Assembly: GCF_014201885.1 (NCBI RefSeq)
Contig: NZ_JACHFN010000010.1
Span: forward strand, 1 to 64,000
Source: Deinococcus budaensis
GTDB lineage: Bacteria; Deinococcota; Deinococci; Deinococcales; Deinococcaceae
Reading direction: 5' to 3'
DNA: 64,000 nucleotides
Shown: positions 39,187 to 60,326 of the stretch, piece after piece
Layout: each line of letters starts with the position of its first letter
How positions within the stretch are numbered: the stretch's first letter is position 1
The notes under the pieces: generated by a model
Databases searched by the model: none
Told to the model about the DNA's origin: nothing
The model's input: only the letters and a program-made list of their open reading frames with translations
Program-made: the position numbers and the translations under genes

Positions 39187-39645
39187 TCAGGCGCTCAGGC
39201 CCTTGCCGCCGTGCAGGGTGCGCTCGACGGCTTCGGTCACCTCGGCCTCGAAGCGGCGCAGGTGCTCGCGCAGCCGCTCCAGTTCCTCGGCGCCGAGGTC
39301 GCGCAGCCACAGCACCGCGCGGCCCAGCACGGCAAAGGTCAGTGGCGCGTCCTCCCCCAGGTCCTCGTCGTCCACGGGGTCGAGGTTGAGGGTGCCGTAG
39401 TCGAGGCCCTGGTTGAGCAGGTTCATGCCCATCAGGATGTCGGGCAGGGCGTCTTCCTCGACGTACAGGTCGAGGTCGAGATGCAGGCGGACGATCACGC
39501 CGCCGCGGTGATCGGCGTCGGCGAACAGCGCCACCCGGCTGTCGCCGTCGCGGACGAGCGCCCCGTCCTCGACCGCCTCGACGCTGAGGCCGCTGGCCTC
39601 CAGGGCGCGCATGATGCGCTGCAACTCGTTTCGCGGGGCCGTCAT
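39187..39645 (-). CDS. YbjN-like domain protein
   Basis: A 152-residue soluble protein with an alternating alpha/beta pattern: IMRALEASGLSVEAVED, VIVRLHLDLDLYVEEDALP, ILMGMNLLNQGLDYGTLNLDP, then a C-terminal helix EELERLREHLRRFEAEV. This layout resembles YbjN/type III chaperone-like folds, but similarity is weak. It is rich in acidic residues. TATACT lies seven bases before the ATG, supporting a leaderless start. Confidence 0.65.
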   Translation of the reverse strand: MTAPRNELQRIMRALEASGLSVEAVEDGALVRDGDSRVALFADADHRGGVIVRLHLDLDLYVEEDALPDILMGMNLLNQGLDYGTLNLDPVDDEDLGEDAPLTFAVLGRAVLWLRDLGAEELERLREHLRRFEAEVTEAVERTLHGGKGLSA

Positions 39646-39715
39646 GGGGGGGAGTATAGACCGGGGGCCGGGCCGCGAATCGGCGGCGCGGCGCCAATCT
39701 CCCGACGCCGCTGCG

Positions 39716-40693
<978 letters not shown>

Positions 40694-40739
40694 GCGGCGA
40701 GGCTACCACCGCCGGGCGGCCCCGCCGGGCCGGGAAGCC

Positions 40740-41204
40740 TCAGGGCTGGAGGGTGACCGGCTCGACCTCGAACGTCCCGCTTCTCACCCGCAGCCACGCG
40801 CAGGCCACCGGCAGCCGGAAGCGCCGGGGTCCTGCCGAGCCGGGGTTGAGGAACGTCACGCCGCCGCGCTGCTCCAGCCCTGGCTGATGCGTGTGGCCCG
40901 AGACGACCAGGCTCACTCCCGCCACCTGCGGCGAGAGGTCGAGGTCTTGCAGGTCGTGCAGCAGGTACACCCACACGCCGCCGAGGTCGAGCAGCAGCGT
41001 TGTGGGCAGCCGGGAAAGCGGCGGCGTGCGGTCCACGTTGCCGCGCACGGCGTGGACCGGGCCGGGGGTGGCCTCCCGCAGCGCTTCCAGCACCGCCTCT
41101 TTGCCCACGTCGCCGGCGTGCAGCACGGCGCCTGCCTGCCGCGCCAGCCCCAGCACCTCGGGGCGCAGCAGACCGTGGGTGTCCGAGAGAAGCAGCACCT
41201 GCAT
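40740..41204 (-). CDS. YfcE/MJ0936-type metallophosphoesterase
   Basis: A 154-residue calcineurin-like phosphoesterase. Metal-site motifs in order are LLLSDTHG (residues 4-11), VLHAGDVG (27-34), VRGNVDRT (53-60), LLHD (80) and VVSGHTHQPG (100-109), then LNPGSAGPRR. Relatives hydrolyse phosphodiesters in vitro; the cellular substrate is unknown. TAGACT lies six bases before the ATG. It follows the MBL gene on the same strand but has its own leaderless promoter. Confidence 0.9.
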   Translation of the reverse strand: MQVLLLSDTHGLLRPEVLGLARQAGAVLHAGDVGKEAVLEALREATPGPVHAVRGNVDRTPPLSRLPTTLLLDLGGVWVYLLHDLQDLDLSPQVAGVSLVVSGHTHQPGLEQRGGVTFLNPGSAGPRRFRLPVACAWLRVRSGTFEVEPVTLQP

Positions 41205-41233
41205 GCGCCGAGTCTAAGGGGAAGGCACGGCAA

Positions 41234-41262
41234 ACGCGCCCCCACTCGGGAGGGCGCGCTCG
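41234..41262 (-). terminator. Hairpin terminator after the Thr-rich protein gene
   Basis: On the minus strand CGCGCCC pairs with GGGCGCG around a short C/G-rich loop and is followed by TTTG. Confidence 0.5.
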
Positions 41263-41273
41263 GCAGGCTGGAG

Positions 41274-41842
<569 letters not shown>

Positions 41843-41879
41843 AACGCATCTTAGGACGCTACCCTGACGGGCGTCCATC

Positions 41880-43625
<1,746 letters not shown>

Positions 43626-43702
43626 CGCCTGAGCCTGGCCGCGTCCGGAGGGAAAGGCGCGGCCAGGCTGCCTGCTTCCGGGGGGTTCCCCCTGGAGCCA
43701 TC

Positions 43703-43725
43703 AAAAAACCCGCCGTGATGGCGGG
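43703..43725 (-). terminator. Terminator of tRNA-Ala
   Basis: On the minus strand CCCGCC pairs with GGCGGG around ATCAC and is followed by TTTTTT, ten bases past the CCA end. Confidence 0.85.
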
Positions 43726-43734
43726 CTTTCTGGG

Positions 43735-43811
<77 letters not shown>

Positions 43812-43857
43812 CGTTTTCGCGGCTGGCCCCCTCACAAAAGGGCGAGGCAGAATCTAG

Positions 43858-46605
<2,748 letters not shown>

Positions 46606-46695
46606 GGGCGCGGGGGGCACGGGAGAGGCGGGCTGGCGCGCGGACCGGGTTCCAACCCCCTCTTCCACGTTCCGCTACCCTCTACCCTGGGAGGC

Positions 46696-47340
46696 ATGAA
46701 GCGTCTGCTCTCGGCCCCGCGCGAACCGGTCAACGCCCTGACCCACTGGGGCGGGGTGATCGCCGCGCTGGTCGCGCTGGGGCCGCTGCTGGGGTGGGCG
46801 GGGGCGCGCGGGCTGGCGCTGTGGCCCTTCGTGGTGTTCGGGCTGAGCATGGTGGGGCTGTACGCGGCGTCGGCCAGCTACCACTCCTTTCGTCCCGGCG
46901 AGCGCGGACTGCTGTGGCTGCGTAAGCTCGATCACGCGGGCATCTTTCTCCTGATCGCGGGCAGCTACACCCCGGTCGCGTATTTCGGGCTGGAGGGCCG
47001 CTGGCAGACGGGGGTGCTGGGCCTGATCTGGGGGATCGCCGGGGCCGGCATCCTGCTCAAGCTGCTCACCATGCGCCTGCCGCGCTGGGTGAGCACGCTG
47101 CTGTATCTGGGGATGGGCTGGCTGGCGCTGGCCTTTTTGCCGCAACTCGCGCGCAACCTGCCCCCGGCGGCGATCTTCTGGCTGGCGGCGGGCGGCGTGC
47201 TGTACTCGGTCGGCGCGGTGGTCTACGGCACCCGGCGCTGGAACCCGCGTCCGGGGACGTTCGGGTTCCACGAGATCTGGCACCTCTTTGTGCTGGGCGG
47301 CACGGGCGCGCACCTGACGATGATGTTTCACCTGCGCTAG
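46696..47340 (+). CDS. Hemolysin III / PAQR-family membrane protein
   Basis: A 214-residue protein with seven hydrophobic helices. Family signatures are [14 protein letters not shown] (His near 17), SASYHSF (near 58), [21 protein letters not shown] (about 75-95), and [14 protein letters not shown] near the C-terminus (His near 194 and 198). The three conserved His/Asp sites match the zinc site of PAQR proteins. Despite the name, haemolysis is not the expected role; membrane-lipid homeostasis is reported for relatives. The start is seven bases after TACCCT, with GGGAGG also close by. Confidence 0.88.
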   Translation: MKRLLSAPREPVNALTHWGGVIAALVALGPLLGWAGARGLALWPFVVFGLSMVGLYAASASYHSFRPGERGLLWLRKLDHAGIFLLIAGSYTPVAYFGLEGRWQTGVLGLIWGIAGAGILLKLLTMRLPRWVSTLLYLGMGWLALAFLPQLARNLPPAAIFWLAAGGVLYSVGAVVYGTRRWNPRPGTFGFHEIWHLFVLGGTGAHLTMMFHLR

Positions 47341-47369
47341 GGCCGGGGGGGCCGCCGGAGCGTCAAGGG

Positions 47370-47386
47370 TCCCTTTCCTTTAGGGA
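47370..47386 (+). promoter_or_regulatory. Small inverted repeat upstream of manganese catalase
   Basis: TCCCT-N7-AGGGA lies about 90 bases before the catalase ATG, near a TACGCT hexamer at about 47416. It could be an operator for a metal or peroxide regulator; there is no direct support. Confidence 0.25.
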
Positions 47387-47475
47387 TTCCTGACGTGCCG
47401 GGGGGCGGCGCGGCCGTACGCTACCCGCAGCCCGGTCCCCCTTCAGCGCCGGTCCTCCCCGCCGGAGGTGTCACC

Positions 47476-48393
47476 ATGTACCTGCGTATCGACAAGCTAC
47501 AGTTCGACCTGCCTCTTCCCGAAGAGCGCAACCCCAACGCTGCCGCCACCGTGCAGGAGCTGTTCGGCGGACGCTTCGGGGAGATGTCCACCCTGATGAA
47601 CTACACCATGCAGTCGTTCAACTTCCGGGGCAAAAAGGAACTCAAGCCGTATTACGACCTGATCTCCACCATCGCCACCGAGGAGCTGGGCCACATCGAA
47701 CTGGTCGCGGCGACCATCAACGCGCTGCTGGCCGGGCCGGACGTGAAGGGCCGCGAGGACCCGGCCGACCCCACCACCACGCCGCTCGACTTTTCCATCC
47801 ACATGCGCAACGCCCAGAACTTCATCGCGGGCGGGCCGGGCGCGATGGTCCAGGACTCGCGCAACATCCCCTGGACGGGCGACAACGTGTTTTCCAGCGG
47901 GAACCTCGTGCTGGACCTGCTGCACAACTTCTTCCTGGAAAGCGGCGCGCGGCAGCAGAAACTGCGGGTGTACGAGTCGGTGTCCGACCCGGTCGCCAAG
48001 GCCCTGACCGGCTACCTGCTGGTGCGCGGCGGCGTGCATCAGGTCGCCTACGCCAAGGCGCTGGAAACCCTGACCGGCGTGGAGATGACCAAGATGCTGC
48101 CGGTGCCGCACATCGCCACCGAAAAGATCCCCGAATCCAAGCGGCTGATGGACCAGGGCATTCACCTGCGGCTCTACCGCATGAGTCCCAGCGACTACAC
48201 CGACCTGGGCAAGATCTGGAAGGGGCCGCACCCCGACGACGGCCAGGAGGTCTACGTGACCGACGAGCTGCCGGCCGGCGGGGAAACGGTGGACGGCGGC
48301 CACGACTCGGCCGAGTTCTCGCCCGAGTACTCCATGGACGAGATCATGGAAATCGCCCGCAACCTTCACAAGAAGTCGGGGCTGAAAGACTGA
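47476..48393 (+). CDS. Manganese catalase
   Basis: A 305-residue ferritin-like enzyme that disproportionates hydrogen peroxide with a di-manganese site. Metal-ligand regions are VQELFGGRFGEMSTLMNY (Glu near 36), ATEELGHIELVAATI (Glu-His near 70-73), NLVLDLLHNFFLESGARQQKL (Glu near 157) and YLLVRGGVHQVAYAKALE (His near 190). The C-terminal tail (SPEYSMDEIMEIA) is typical. GGAGGTGTCACC precedes the ATG. The enzyme fits the high-manganese, oxidation-resistant physiology of Deinococcus. Confidence 0.95.
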   Translation: MYLRIDKLQFDLPLPEERNPNAAATVQELFGGRFGEMSTLMNYTMQSFNFRGKKELKPYYDLISTIATEELGHIELVAATINALLAGPDVKGREDPADPTTTPLDFSIHMRNAQNFIAGGPGAMVQDSRNIPWTGDNVFSSGNLVLDLLHNFFLESGARQQKLRVYESVSDPVAKALTGYLLVRGGVHQVAYAKALETLTGVEMTKMLPVPHIATEKIPESKRLMDQGIHLRLYRMSPSDYTDLGKIWKGPHPDDGQEVYVTDELPAGGETVDGGHDSAEFSPEYSMDEIMEIARNLHKKSGLKD

Positions 48394-48410
48394 CCTCACT
48401 CTCCTCGCAA

Positions 48411-48454
48411 CAGGCAGAGGCCCCCGCCCTGAGAAGGTGGGGGGCCTCTGCCTG
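48411..48454. terminator. Bidirectional terminator
   Basis: A 15-bp stem (CAGGCAGAGGCCCCC with its complement) between two convergent genes, flanked by AA on the left and TTTGGTTT on the right. Confidence 0.82.
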
Positions 48455-48482
48455 TTTGGTTTCCGCTGTTGCGGCGCCTGGC

Positions 48483-49091
48483 CTACGCCCCCACCGCGCC
48501 CAGCACCCAGCCCTGCACGGTGCGGATGATGTTCCCGATGGGTCCCTGGGCAAGCAGGATAAAGAGCATCACGATCACGAAGCTGAATGGCTGGGCCTCG
48601 AACTGAGCCAGGCTGCGGCCCAGCGAGGGAATGAGCGCGCCGATGATGCGGCTGCCGTCGAGCAGCGGAATCGGGATCAGGTTGAAGACGGCCAGCACGA
48701 TGTTGACGCTCAGCACCGTCAGCAGGATGCTCCCGAGAACGGCGGCCGGTTTCAGCAGGACGAGGAGGCCAGCGCACAGCAGCGCGATGAGGATATTGCT
48801 CAGCGGTCCGGCGGCCGACACCCACATGGTGCCCCAGCGCCCCAGGTTGTTCGGATTGATCGGCACCGGCCGCGCGAAGCCGAATCCCGCGATCAGCAGC
48901 AGCAGCGTGCCGAAGGGGTCGAGGTGCTTGCCGGGGTTGAGGGTGACGCGCCCGAAGCGCCGGGGCGTGGGGTCCCCGAGGCGGTCGGCGGTGTAGGCGT
49001 GCGCAAACTCGTGAACGGTCAGCGACAGCGCCAGCGCGAGCGCGATAATCACGAACGCGAGGGGGTTGGTACTCAGCAGACTGAGAAGCAT
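48483..49091 (-). CDS. Site-2 protease family (M50) membrane peptidase
   Basis: A 202-residue rhomboid-like minimal S2P with about five hydrophobic helices. The zinc motif is TVHEFAHAY (about residues 25-33), followed by the family segment [16 protein letters not shown], then SAAGPLSN and the third ligand in [13 protein letters not shown] (Asp near 145). It cuts transmembrane substrates within the bilayer; the target is unknown. No PDZ domain is present. TAGAAT lies nine bases before the ATG. Confidence 0.9.
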   Translation of the reverse strand: MLLSLLSTNPLAFVIIALALALSLTVHEFAHAYTADRLGDPTPRRFGRVTLNPGKHLDPFGTLLLLIAGFGFARPVPINPNNLGRWGTMWVSAAGPLSNILIALLCAGLLVLLKPAAVLGSILLTVLSVNIVLAVFNLIPIPLLDGSRIIGALIPSLGRSLAQFEAQPFSFVIVMLFILLAQGPIGNIIRTVQGWVLGAVGA

Positions 49092-49138
49092 ATGGGCAGC
49101 ATTCTACGGAGTACCCGCGCCGCTCACCGGATGCCCCC

Positions 49139-50293
49139 TCACGGCCCCAGGTCCGCGCCGCACAGGTAGGCCGCCAGCGCTGCCCGTTCCTCCTCCGGCG
49201 AGCGGACCTCGCCGGATCGCCGCCGCGCCGCGAGGTGGGCCAGCGCCGCCCCCACCGCCGGGCCGGGCGGCACGCCCAGGGCGAGCACGTCCCGTCCAGT
49301 CAGGGCCGGGTAGGCGCGGGGCCGCAGCAGGCCGCGCAGCACGCCTTCCGGGCTGCCGGGGGAGGCGGGACCGTCGCCCAGCGCGCGGGCGAGCAGCGCG
49401 GCAGCCTTCTCGCCCAGACCCAGGCGACCGGCGAGCGCGGCGGGGTCGGGGGCGGCCGAGAGCAGCGCGGCGGCGTAAATCTGGGGGGGCACCGGCAGTC
49501 CCGCGTCCTGCCGGGCGTCCAGCGCTTCGAGGCGCGGGAGCGCTCCAGCGGGCAGCAGCGCTCCCGCCCCCCAGCCCTCCAGCCTCCGGGCGGCCCGGCC
49601 CGGACGGGGTTCGTGCAGCAGCAGGCGCAGCTCGGCGTGCAGGCGGGGCGTGCGCCCGGCCATCGCCAGGGCGGCGGGCACCTGCCGCCGCAGCTCGGGG
49701 TGGGCGCTCAGGTCCAGCCGGGCCGCCAACCGGGCCGCCCGGACCAGGCGGCTGGCGTCCTCGTGCAGCGAACGCGGGTGCAGGGGCCGCAGGGTGCGCG
49801 CCTCCAGGTCGGCCAGCCCGCCGGGAACCTCCAGCAGCGCTCCGGGGCCGCCCGGCCCGACTTCCAGGGCCAGCGCGTTCAGCCCGAAGTCGCGCCGGGC
49901 GAGGTCGTCGGCCAGGGTGCCGGGGACGGGCCAGGGGTTTTGCCCCGGCACCGGGTAGCTCTCGCGCCGCGCCCGCACCAGGTCGGCACGCCGCCCGTCC
50001 GGCAGGGTCACGGTCGCGTTGCCGAAGGCGGGATGGATCAGGTGCGGCAGCCCCGAGGCGGCGGCCAGCGCCCCGGCGTCTTGGCCCTCCACCACCACGT
50101 CGAGGTCGAGGGGCGCTGCTCCCAGCAAGGCGTCACGGACCGCGCCGCCCACCAGGGCCACCCGCGCTCCCGGCGCTGCCCGCGCCGCCAGGCCCATGAG
50201 CCACGCGCGGTCGCCGGGCTGGAGGTTGCCCCAGGCGCCCGCAGCGCCGCGGCCCCCCGGCCCGGGCCGCCCGTTACTGGAAGGAAGCTGCAT
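49139..50293 (-). CDS. tRNA nucleotidyltransferase (CCA, CC- or A-adding)
   Basis: A 384-residue class II nucleotidyltransferase acting on tRNA 3' ends. Motifs in order are [14 protein letters not shown] (about residues 45-58), [10 protein letters not shown] with catalytic Asp-x-Asp, [13 protein letters not shown] (about 132-144) and [14 protein letters not shown] (about 178-191), then a helical tail. Deinococcus is known to split CC- and A-addition between two enzymes, so which role this one plays cannot be settled here. The ATG lies 20 bases inside the end of htrA, implying coupling with it. Confidence 0.85.
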   Translation of the reverse strand: MQLPSSNGRPGPGGRGAAGAWGNLQPGDRAWLMGLAARAAPGARVALVGGAVRDALLGAAPLDLDVVVEGQDAGALAAASGLPHLIHPAFGNATVTLPDGRRADLVRARRESYPVPGQNPWPVPGTLADDLARRDFGLNALALEVGPGGPGALLEVPGGLADLEARTLRPLHPRSLHEDASRLVRAARLAARLDLSAHPELRRQVPAALAMAGRTPRLHAELRLLLHEPRPGRAARRLEGWGAGALLPAGALPRLEALDARQDAGLPVPPQIYAAALLSAAPDPAALAGRLGLGEKAAALLARALGDGPASPGSPEGVLRGLLRPRAYPALTGRDVLALGVPPGPAVGAALAHLAARRRSGEVRSPEEERAALAAYLCGADLGP

Positions 50294-51578
50294 CCAGCGT
50301 AACCGGCACGTCGAGCAGCTGGCCGCCCCGCAGCGCCCGCAGGGTCACGCGGTCGCCCGGCTCCTTGTCGAGCAGAGCGGCCTGGAGGTCTTCGAGGGTG
50401 TCCACCGGCTCGCCGTCCGCCCCCACGATCACGTCGCCGCCCAGCACCAGCCACCCGCCCGCGATGGCCTGCGCCCGCCCGCCGCCGCGCAGGCCCGCCC
50501 GGGCGGCGGGGGAGTCCGGCACGACCCGGCCGACCAGCAGCCCGGCCGGGGGCAGGCCCAGGTCGCGTTTGACCTCGCCGATCAGCGCGCTCAAGCCGGC
50601 GGCGGCGGTCTGGCCCCGGCCCTCCACGATCAGTCCGGGGACGAGGCCCACCCGGGGGGCCGTGACCACGCCGCCCTGTGCCCGTTGCAGCCGGGGCAAC
50701 AGGCTCCGGGCCGTGTTGACGGGAATGGCGAAGCCGACGCCCGCGCTCTGCGCCCCCCCAGTCACCGCGCCGCTGGGCGAGTAGATCTGGGTGTTGACGC
50801 CGATGACCCGGCCCGAGGAGTCCAGCAAAGGCCCGCCCGAGTTGCCGGGGTTGATCGCCGCGTCGGTCTGGACCGCGTTCTGGGTGATGCCCTCGCCGAT
50901 CGGGCTTTGCGAAAACCCGATGGGCACCTGCCGCCGCGCGCTGCTGACGATGCCCTCCGACACGCTGAAATCCAGGCCAAAGGGCGCCCCCATCGCAATG
51001 GCCTTTTGCCCGGCGGCCAGCGCGCCGCTGCCGCTGTCGCCCAGCGGAATCGGCCGGATCAGCGCCGGGCGCAGCCCCTCGGGGCGAATCAGCGCGAGGT
51101 CGTACTGCGGGGCGACCCCGATCACGCGGGCGGGCACCGATTCCTCCTGGCCCAGCACCCGGACGAGGATGCGGTCGGCGGTGCCCTCGCCGCCCGGCCC
51201 CGCCACGACGTGGTAGTTGGTCAGGATGTCTCCCTGCGCGTTCACGAAAAAGCCGCTGCCCAGGCCCTGCTGCACCTGCGCCGCGAACAGGTCGGGAAAC
51301 GGCGTGGGCAGCAGCACCCGCTGCTGGGTGGTGATAAACACCAGCCCCGGCCCGGCGCGCCGCACCACCTCGACCGTGTTGCGCTCGTTCTGGAGCCGCG
51401 CCTGCGCTTCCGCCTGCACGGCGCTGGTTCCCGCCGTGCCTGCCCTTCCCGGGGCGGCCAGGGGCGCGGCGGGCGGGACCGTCTGCGCGAAGGCGGAGGG
51501 CACCTGATCCCGCAGCAGGGTGGCCCCCAGTCCCATCCCCACCAGCACCAGCGCCGCGCCGAGAAGTGGTTGGTTCAT
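50274..51578 (-). CDS. HtrA-like serine protease with PDZ domain
   Basis: A 434-residue envelope protease for misfolded proteins. An N-terminal signal or anchor (about residues 5-31) is followed by a trypsin-like domain with His in ILTNYHVV (near 119), Asp in [10 protein letters not shown] (near 158) and Ser in [14 protein letters not shown] (near 243). A PDZ domain lies at about 310-430 ([42 protein letters not shown]). The ATG is six bases after AATAAT. The stop overlaps the tRNA nucleotidyltransferase start. The 165 bases upstream contain a hairpin (CTCGCC-TTTT-GGCGAG, 51655-51670). Confidence 0.93.
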   Translation of the reverse strand: MNQPLLGAALVLVGMGLGATLLRDQVPSAFAQTVPPAAPLAAPGRAGTAGTSAVQAEAQARLQNERNTVEVVRRAGPGLVFITTQQRVLLPTPFPDLFAAQVQQGLGSGFFVNAQGDILTNYHVVAGPGGEGTADRILVRVLGQEESVPARVIGVAPQYDLALIRPEGLRPALIRPIPLGDSGSGALAAGQKAIAMGAPFGLDFSVSEGIVSSARRQVPIGFSQSPIGEGITQNAVQTDAAINPGNSGGPLLDSSGRVIGVNTQIYSPSGAVTGGAQSAGVGFAIPVNTARSLLPRLQRAQGGVVTAPRVGLVPGLIVEGRGQTAAAGLSALIGEVKRDLGLPPAGLLVGRVVPDSPAARAGLRGGGRAQAIAGGWLVLGGDVIVGADGEPVDTLEDLQAALLDKEPGDRVTLRALRGGQLLDVPVTLDAASFQ

Positions 51579-51743
51579 GGGGGCATTATTCGGGTCGGCC
51601 CGGGGGGACGGGGGCCGCCCCTTCACCGCGTGCCTACGAAGTTTCTTCATCTCGCTCGCCTTTTGGCGAGGGGGTCTCACCCCGTGCCGGGCCATGTCCC
51701 CAGTCGCCGGGGCGCCGCCCAGCGGCGAGGCGGGCCGAGGCCC

Positions 51744-52655
51744 CTAGGCCCGGGCGCGTTCGCGCGCCGCGTCGAGGCCCGCGATCTCGCCCGGGGTGAT
51801 CTGGTAGTGCTCGCCGCACCAGTGGCAGACGATCTCCTGCCCGCCCGTCTCGATCATGTCCTGGCGTTCGCCCTGCTCGAAGAATTTCAGGCTGTCGAGG
51901 GCCTTTTGGCGTGAGCAGCGGCACTGAAAGCGGGCGGCCTGAGCGCCCGGCGCCAGCACAGGGTCGAGGCCCTCCGTGGCGGTCAGCAGGGCTTCGAGCA
52001 GGCTGCCCCGCCGCAGGTGGTCGGTGAGCTGCCCCATCGCGCGGATGTTGGCCTCCAGCCGCGCCAGCGCCGCGTCCGTCACGCCGGGCATGGCCTGCAC
52101 CAGCAGCCCGCCCGCCCGGTGGACCCGCCCGCCTTCCTCGTACACACCCAGCAGCACGGCGTTGGGAATCTGCTCGGAGACGCCCAGGTAGGTGCTCACG
52201 TCCTCGGCGATCTCGCCGCTGACCAGCTGCACGCTGCCGGTATAGGGTTCGCCGTTGTCCAGCAACCGGGTGACCGCCAGCTCGCCGTCCACACCCACGA
52301 TGCCGCTCACGTCGAGTTTGCCGTCCGCCTCGCGCAGCGGCAGGTCGGCGCCGGGTTCGCGCACGTAGCCGCGCAGCCGCCCGTCCGCGCTGCCCTCGGC
52401 CACGATCCAGCCCACCGGGCCGCCGCCCTGCACCCGCAGGGTCACGCGGCTGTCCGGCTTCTTGCCCAGCACCACCGCCAGCAGCGCCGAGGCCGCCAGC
52501 GCCCGCCCCAGCGCCGCCGTCGCCGTCTTGCTGAGGCCGTGGCGCAGGCGGGCTTCCTCCACGATCTGCGCCGCGTCAATGCCCACAAAGCGCAGGGTGC
52601 CGCCCGCCGCCGTGCCGCGCAGCACGAAAGAATCCGCAAAAGCGTCCGAAGTCAT
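51744..52655 (-). CDS. hslO: Hsp33-family redox-regulated chaperone
   Basis: A 303-residue chaperone that is switched on by oxidation. The N-terminal domain has [34 protein letters not shown] (in linked blocks, about residues 49-83) and [26 protein letters not shown] (about 145-170). The zinc-binding redox switch is C-terminal: [11 protein letters not shown] (Cys-x-Cys) and [10 protein letters not shown] (Cys-x-x-Cys). TAGGAT lies six bases before the ATG. It is upstream of htrA on the same strand, both being protein-quality-control genes. Confidence 0.94.
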   Translation of the reverse strand: MTSDAFADSFVLRGTAAGGTLRFVGIDAAQIVEEARLRHGLSKTATAALGRALAASALLAVVLGKKPDSRVTLRVQGGGPVGWIVAEGSADGRLRGYVREPGADLPLREADGKLDVSGIVGVDGELAVTRLLDNGEPYTGSVQLVSGEIAEDVSTYLGVSEQIPNAVLLGVYEEGGRVHRAGGLLVQAMPGVTDAALARLEANIRAMGQLTDHLRRGSLLEALLTATEGLDPVLAPGAQAARFQCRCSRQKALDSLKFFEQGERQDMIETGGQEIVCHWCGEHYQITPGEIAGLDAARERARA

Positions 52656-53081
52656 TAGGAAATCCTACACAGCCACACTCAAGGCCGGTGTGGGAGGTCT
52701 TTCATTCGCGGCCCTCACTCCCGCCGGGCCGCGCGGCCGGGGCGGCGGGAGGAGGACCCGGCCTGCATACTTCTGCCCTGGCGATGCAGCACTCGCCGCC
52801 CCGGCTGCTCTTTTTCACCGCCGTCACGGCAGACGCCTCCGCACATGGTGTATAGACCTCATCGTCTTGTATGCAGAACCCTCATCCGCCGACTCTAGCC
52901 TGCTATCGTGTCGCGGCTCAGCGTGGAGCGGTGGCCGCGGCGCCCGCTGGCGCAGACCGCTCCTGCGGGTCACCTTCCGGCGACGCCCAGCCAGGGGTGT
53001 GCCGGGCCGCCTCCGCCACTCCACCGGGTTCTTTTTGCCTGCGCACCACCAAGCAGCAGTTCAACCGCTCAAGGAGTCACC
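52656..53081 (+). other. 426-base intergenic region
   Basis: This gap lies between the divergent hslO and peptide-binding genes. It holds the hslO promoter at its left edge, a GC-rich dyad near 52730-52760, TATAGA near 52852 and TATCGT at 52904-52909 as possible -10 elements. I see no convincing gene; the reading frame open upstream of 53082 lacks protein-like sequence. Confidence 0.4.
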
Positions 53082-54974
<1,893 letters not shown>

Positions 54975-54999
54975 GCCTGCCCGCCTTCTGGTCGCGCAG

Positions 55000-55031
55000 A
55001 GCCGCCTTCCACAGGGGAGGCGGCTTTTTTG
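55000..55031 (+). terminator. Terminator after the peptide-binding gene
   Basis: AGCCGCCTTCC pairs with GGGAGGCGGCT around a four-base loop and is followed by TTTTT. Confidence 0.88.
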
Positions 55032-55058
55032 GGGCGCCGGGGCGGGTATCCTGCCCCC

Positions 55059-55745
<687 letters not shown>

Positions 55746-56230
55746 GGGGGCAGAGTGGCCGTGGTGGGGCAGGGGGTCTTGATGGCGGTTTGCCCCCACC
55801 CCCAGCCCCTCTGCAAGCAGCTCTGCGAGTCCCCCCAGAGGGGGCAGGCAGGGGAGCAAGGCGCTGCGCTCGGCAAGGACAGATGGGCGGCGCTGGTGGG
55901 CGTCGTATTCAGCTGGAATGTTTGATCTCGGTGCGGCCCCATCGTGGCCACCGTCTCGCTTTGCGATTGAGGCGTGGGCAAGGCGGTGCGGCCTCTACTC
56001 GCCCTCACCTGTGCGGCGTCCGCTGTGCCCGTTTCTGGGAAAGCTCAGGCCACGGCGTTGTTGTTTTTCCCTCTTGATTCGCAGAGCTGCGGAGCCGAGG
56101 GGATGAGCGGGCCGGGCGTCACAGGGCCAATGGGAAGGGTCAGCCTCTCTATTGCGGCGACCCGACGCTTGCCGCCTCCCTCCCAGCTCCACAAACGCTC
56201 TAACATCGGCCCAGTTTCCCTTTCCTCCCC
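55746..56230 (+). other. 485-base intergenic region with hairpin, possibly a dispersed repeat
   Basis: CCCCTCTG (55806-55813) pairs with CAGAGGGG (55836-55843), surrounded by C-rich and G-rich runs. The composition of 55780-55860 (runs of CCCCCAC, GGGGGCAGG) resembles small dispersed repeats seen in Deinococcus genomes, but copy number cannot be tested here. TAACAT near 56199 may be the -10 of the kinase gene. No credible ORF is present. Confidence 0.4.
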
Positions 56231-59158
<2,928 letters not shown>

Positions 59159-59334
59159 GCTGGGAAAATCCGTAAGGCGGTCAGCCCCCTGCGGGTCAAA
59201 AAGGAGAGGCGCATGTGGAGCGCCGTCAGGCAGGCGTCATGGCGGGCCGCTACACCGTCGGAGACCGTGCCGCCGGGACCGCTCCCCGGCTGGGGCCTCC
59301 CGCTTCCTTTCCTGCCGCCTTCAAGGAGTCCACC

Positions 59335-60216
59335 ATGCCCAGTTCGTTTTTGTCTCCGCTCGCCCGTCCGGCCCTCGCGCTGCTGGCGCTCGGCCTCTCC
59401 AGCTCCCTGGCCGCCGCGCAGGTGCAGACCCAGAGCATCGTGGTCAATCCGGCCGGACCTGCCGTGGTCAGCCTGACCCTGATCGACGCGGACACCAACC
59501 GCCCGGTCCCCGGCTACGACCCCATCGCGCCCGCCGCGACCCTCGACCTCTCGCGGCTGCCGCGAAATCTCAACCTGCGGGCGAACACGGCCGGGCAGGT
59601 GGGCAGCGTGCGTTTTGGCCTCGACCGCCAGAGCAGCTTCCGGGTGGAGAACAGCGCGCCCTACGCCCTGTGTGCCGATCAGGGCGGGGACTACCCGGCG
59701 TGCCCGGCCAGCGTCTTCACGCCCGGCGCGCACCAGATCACGGCCACGGCCCACGCCGCGGCGGGTGGGGGCGGCGCGGCGGGGGCAGGCGTGCTGGTGA
59801 ACTTCACGGTCGTTCGTTCGGCGCAGCAGGCTCCGGCGATCGCCGTGAACAGCCTGACGCTGATCGACGCCGACACCGACCGCCCGGTGCCCGGCTTCGA
59901 CCCCATCCCGGCGGGCGCCCGGCTGCGGCTCTCGGCCCTGCCGCGCCACCTGAACGTGCGCGCCAACGTGTCGGGCGGGGTGGGCAGCGTGCGCTTCGAC
60001 CTCGGGGGCGGCAAGACCACCCTGGAAAACGAGGCCCCCTTCGCCCTGTGCGTGGACGGCCGCGACCGCCAGGGCAAGAAGGGCAACTACTACGCCTGTG
60101 ACCGCAGTGTCTTCGCGCCCGGCGAGCGCCGCATCGTCGTCACGCCCTTTGCCAAGATGTTCGGGGGCGGCGCGGCGGGCACGGCGCTGACCTGGACCTT
60201 CACGGTCGAGCGTTGA
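59335..60216 (+). CDS. Secreted protein with two copies of a beta domain
   Basis: A 293-residue protein with a signal peptide (ending SSLAAAQ). The mature part is an internal duplication: SLTLIDADTNRPVPGYDPI (about residues 43-61) and SLTLIDADTDRPVPGFDPI (about 175-193), each followed by RLPRNLNLRANTAGQVGSVRF or ALPRHLNVRANVSGGVGSVRF, an ENxAPFALC segment and a final PGxxxIxxTxxA strand. The repeat unit is a domain of roughly 120 residues with a Cys pair, seen in many secreted bacterial proteins. Function is unknown; surface binding is likely. AAGGAG lies seven bases before the ATG. Confidence 0.85.
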   Translation: MPSSFLSPLARPALALLALGLSSSLAAAQVQTQSIVVNPAGPAVVSLTLIDADTNRPVPGYDPIAPAATLDLSRLPRNLNLRANTAGQVGSVRFGLDRQSSFRVENSAPYALCADQGGDYPACPASVFTPGAHQITATAHAAAGGGGAAGAGVLVNFTVVRSAQQAPAIAVNSLTLIDADTDRPVPGFDPIPAGARLRLSALPRHLNVRANVSGGVGSVRFDLGGGKTTLENEAPFALCVDGRDRQGKKGNYYACDRSVFAPGERRIVVTPFAKMFGGGAAGTALTWTFTVER

Positions 60217-60326
60217 GGCTTCCTCCAGCCTGAGCCTTTTCTCTCAGCTCCAGCGGTTGTCCGGGCTTCCGGTGACCGCTGGAGCTGTGTTGTGGCTTGG
60301 GTTGGCCCCGCGTTGCGGCTTCCCGC

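Noticed and set aside
47370..47386. Terminator for the hemolysin III gene
   Set aside because: The stem is only five pairs with a seven-base loop and no T-run. It was kept only as a weak operator candidate.
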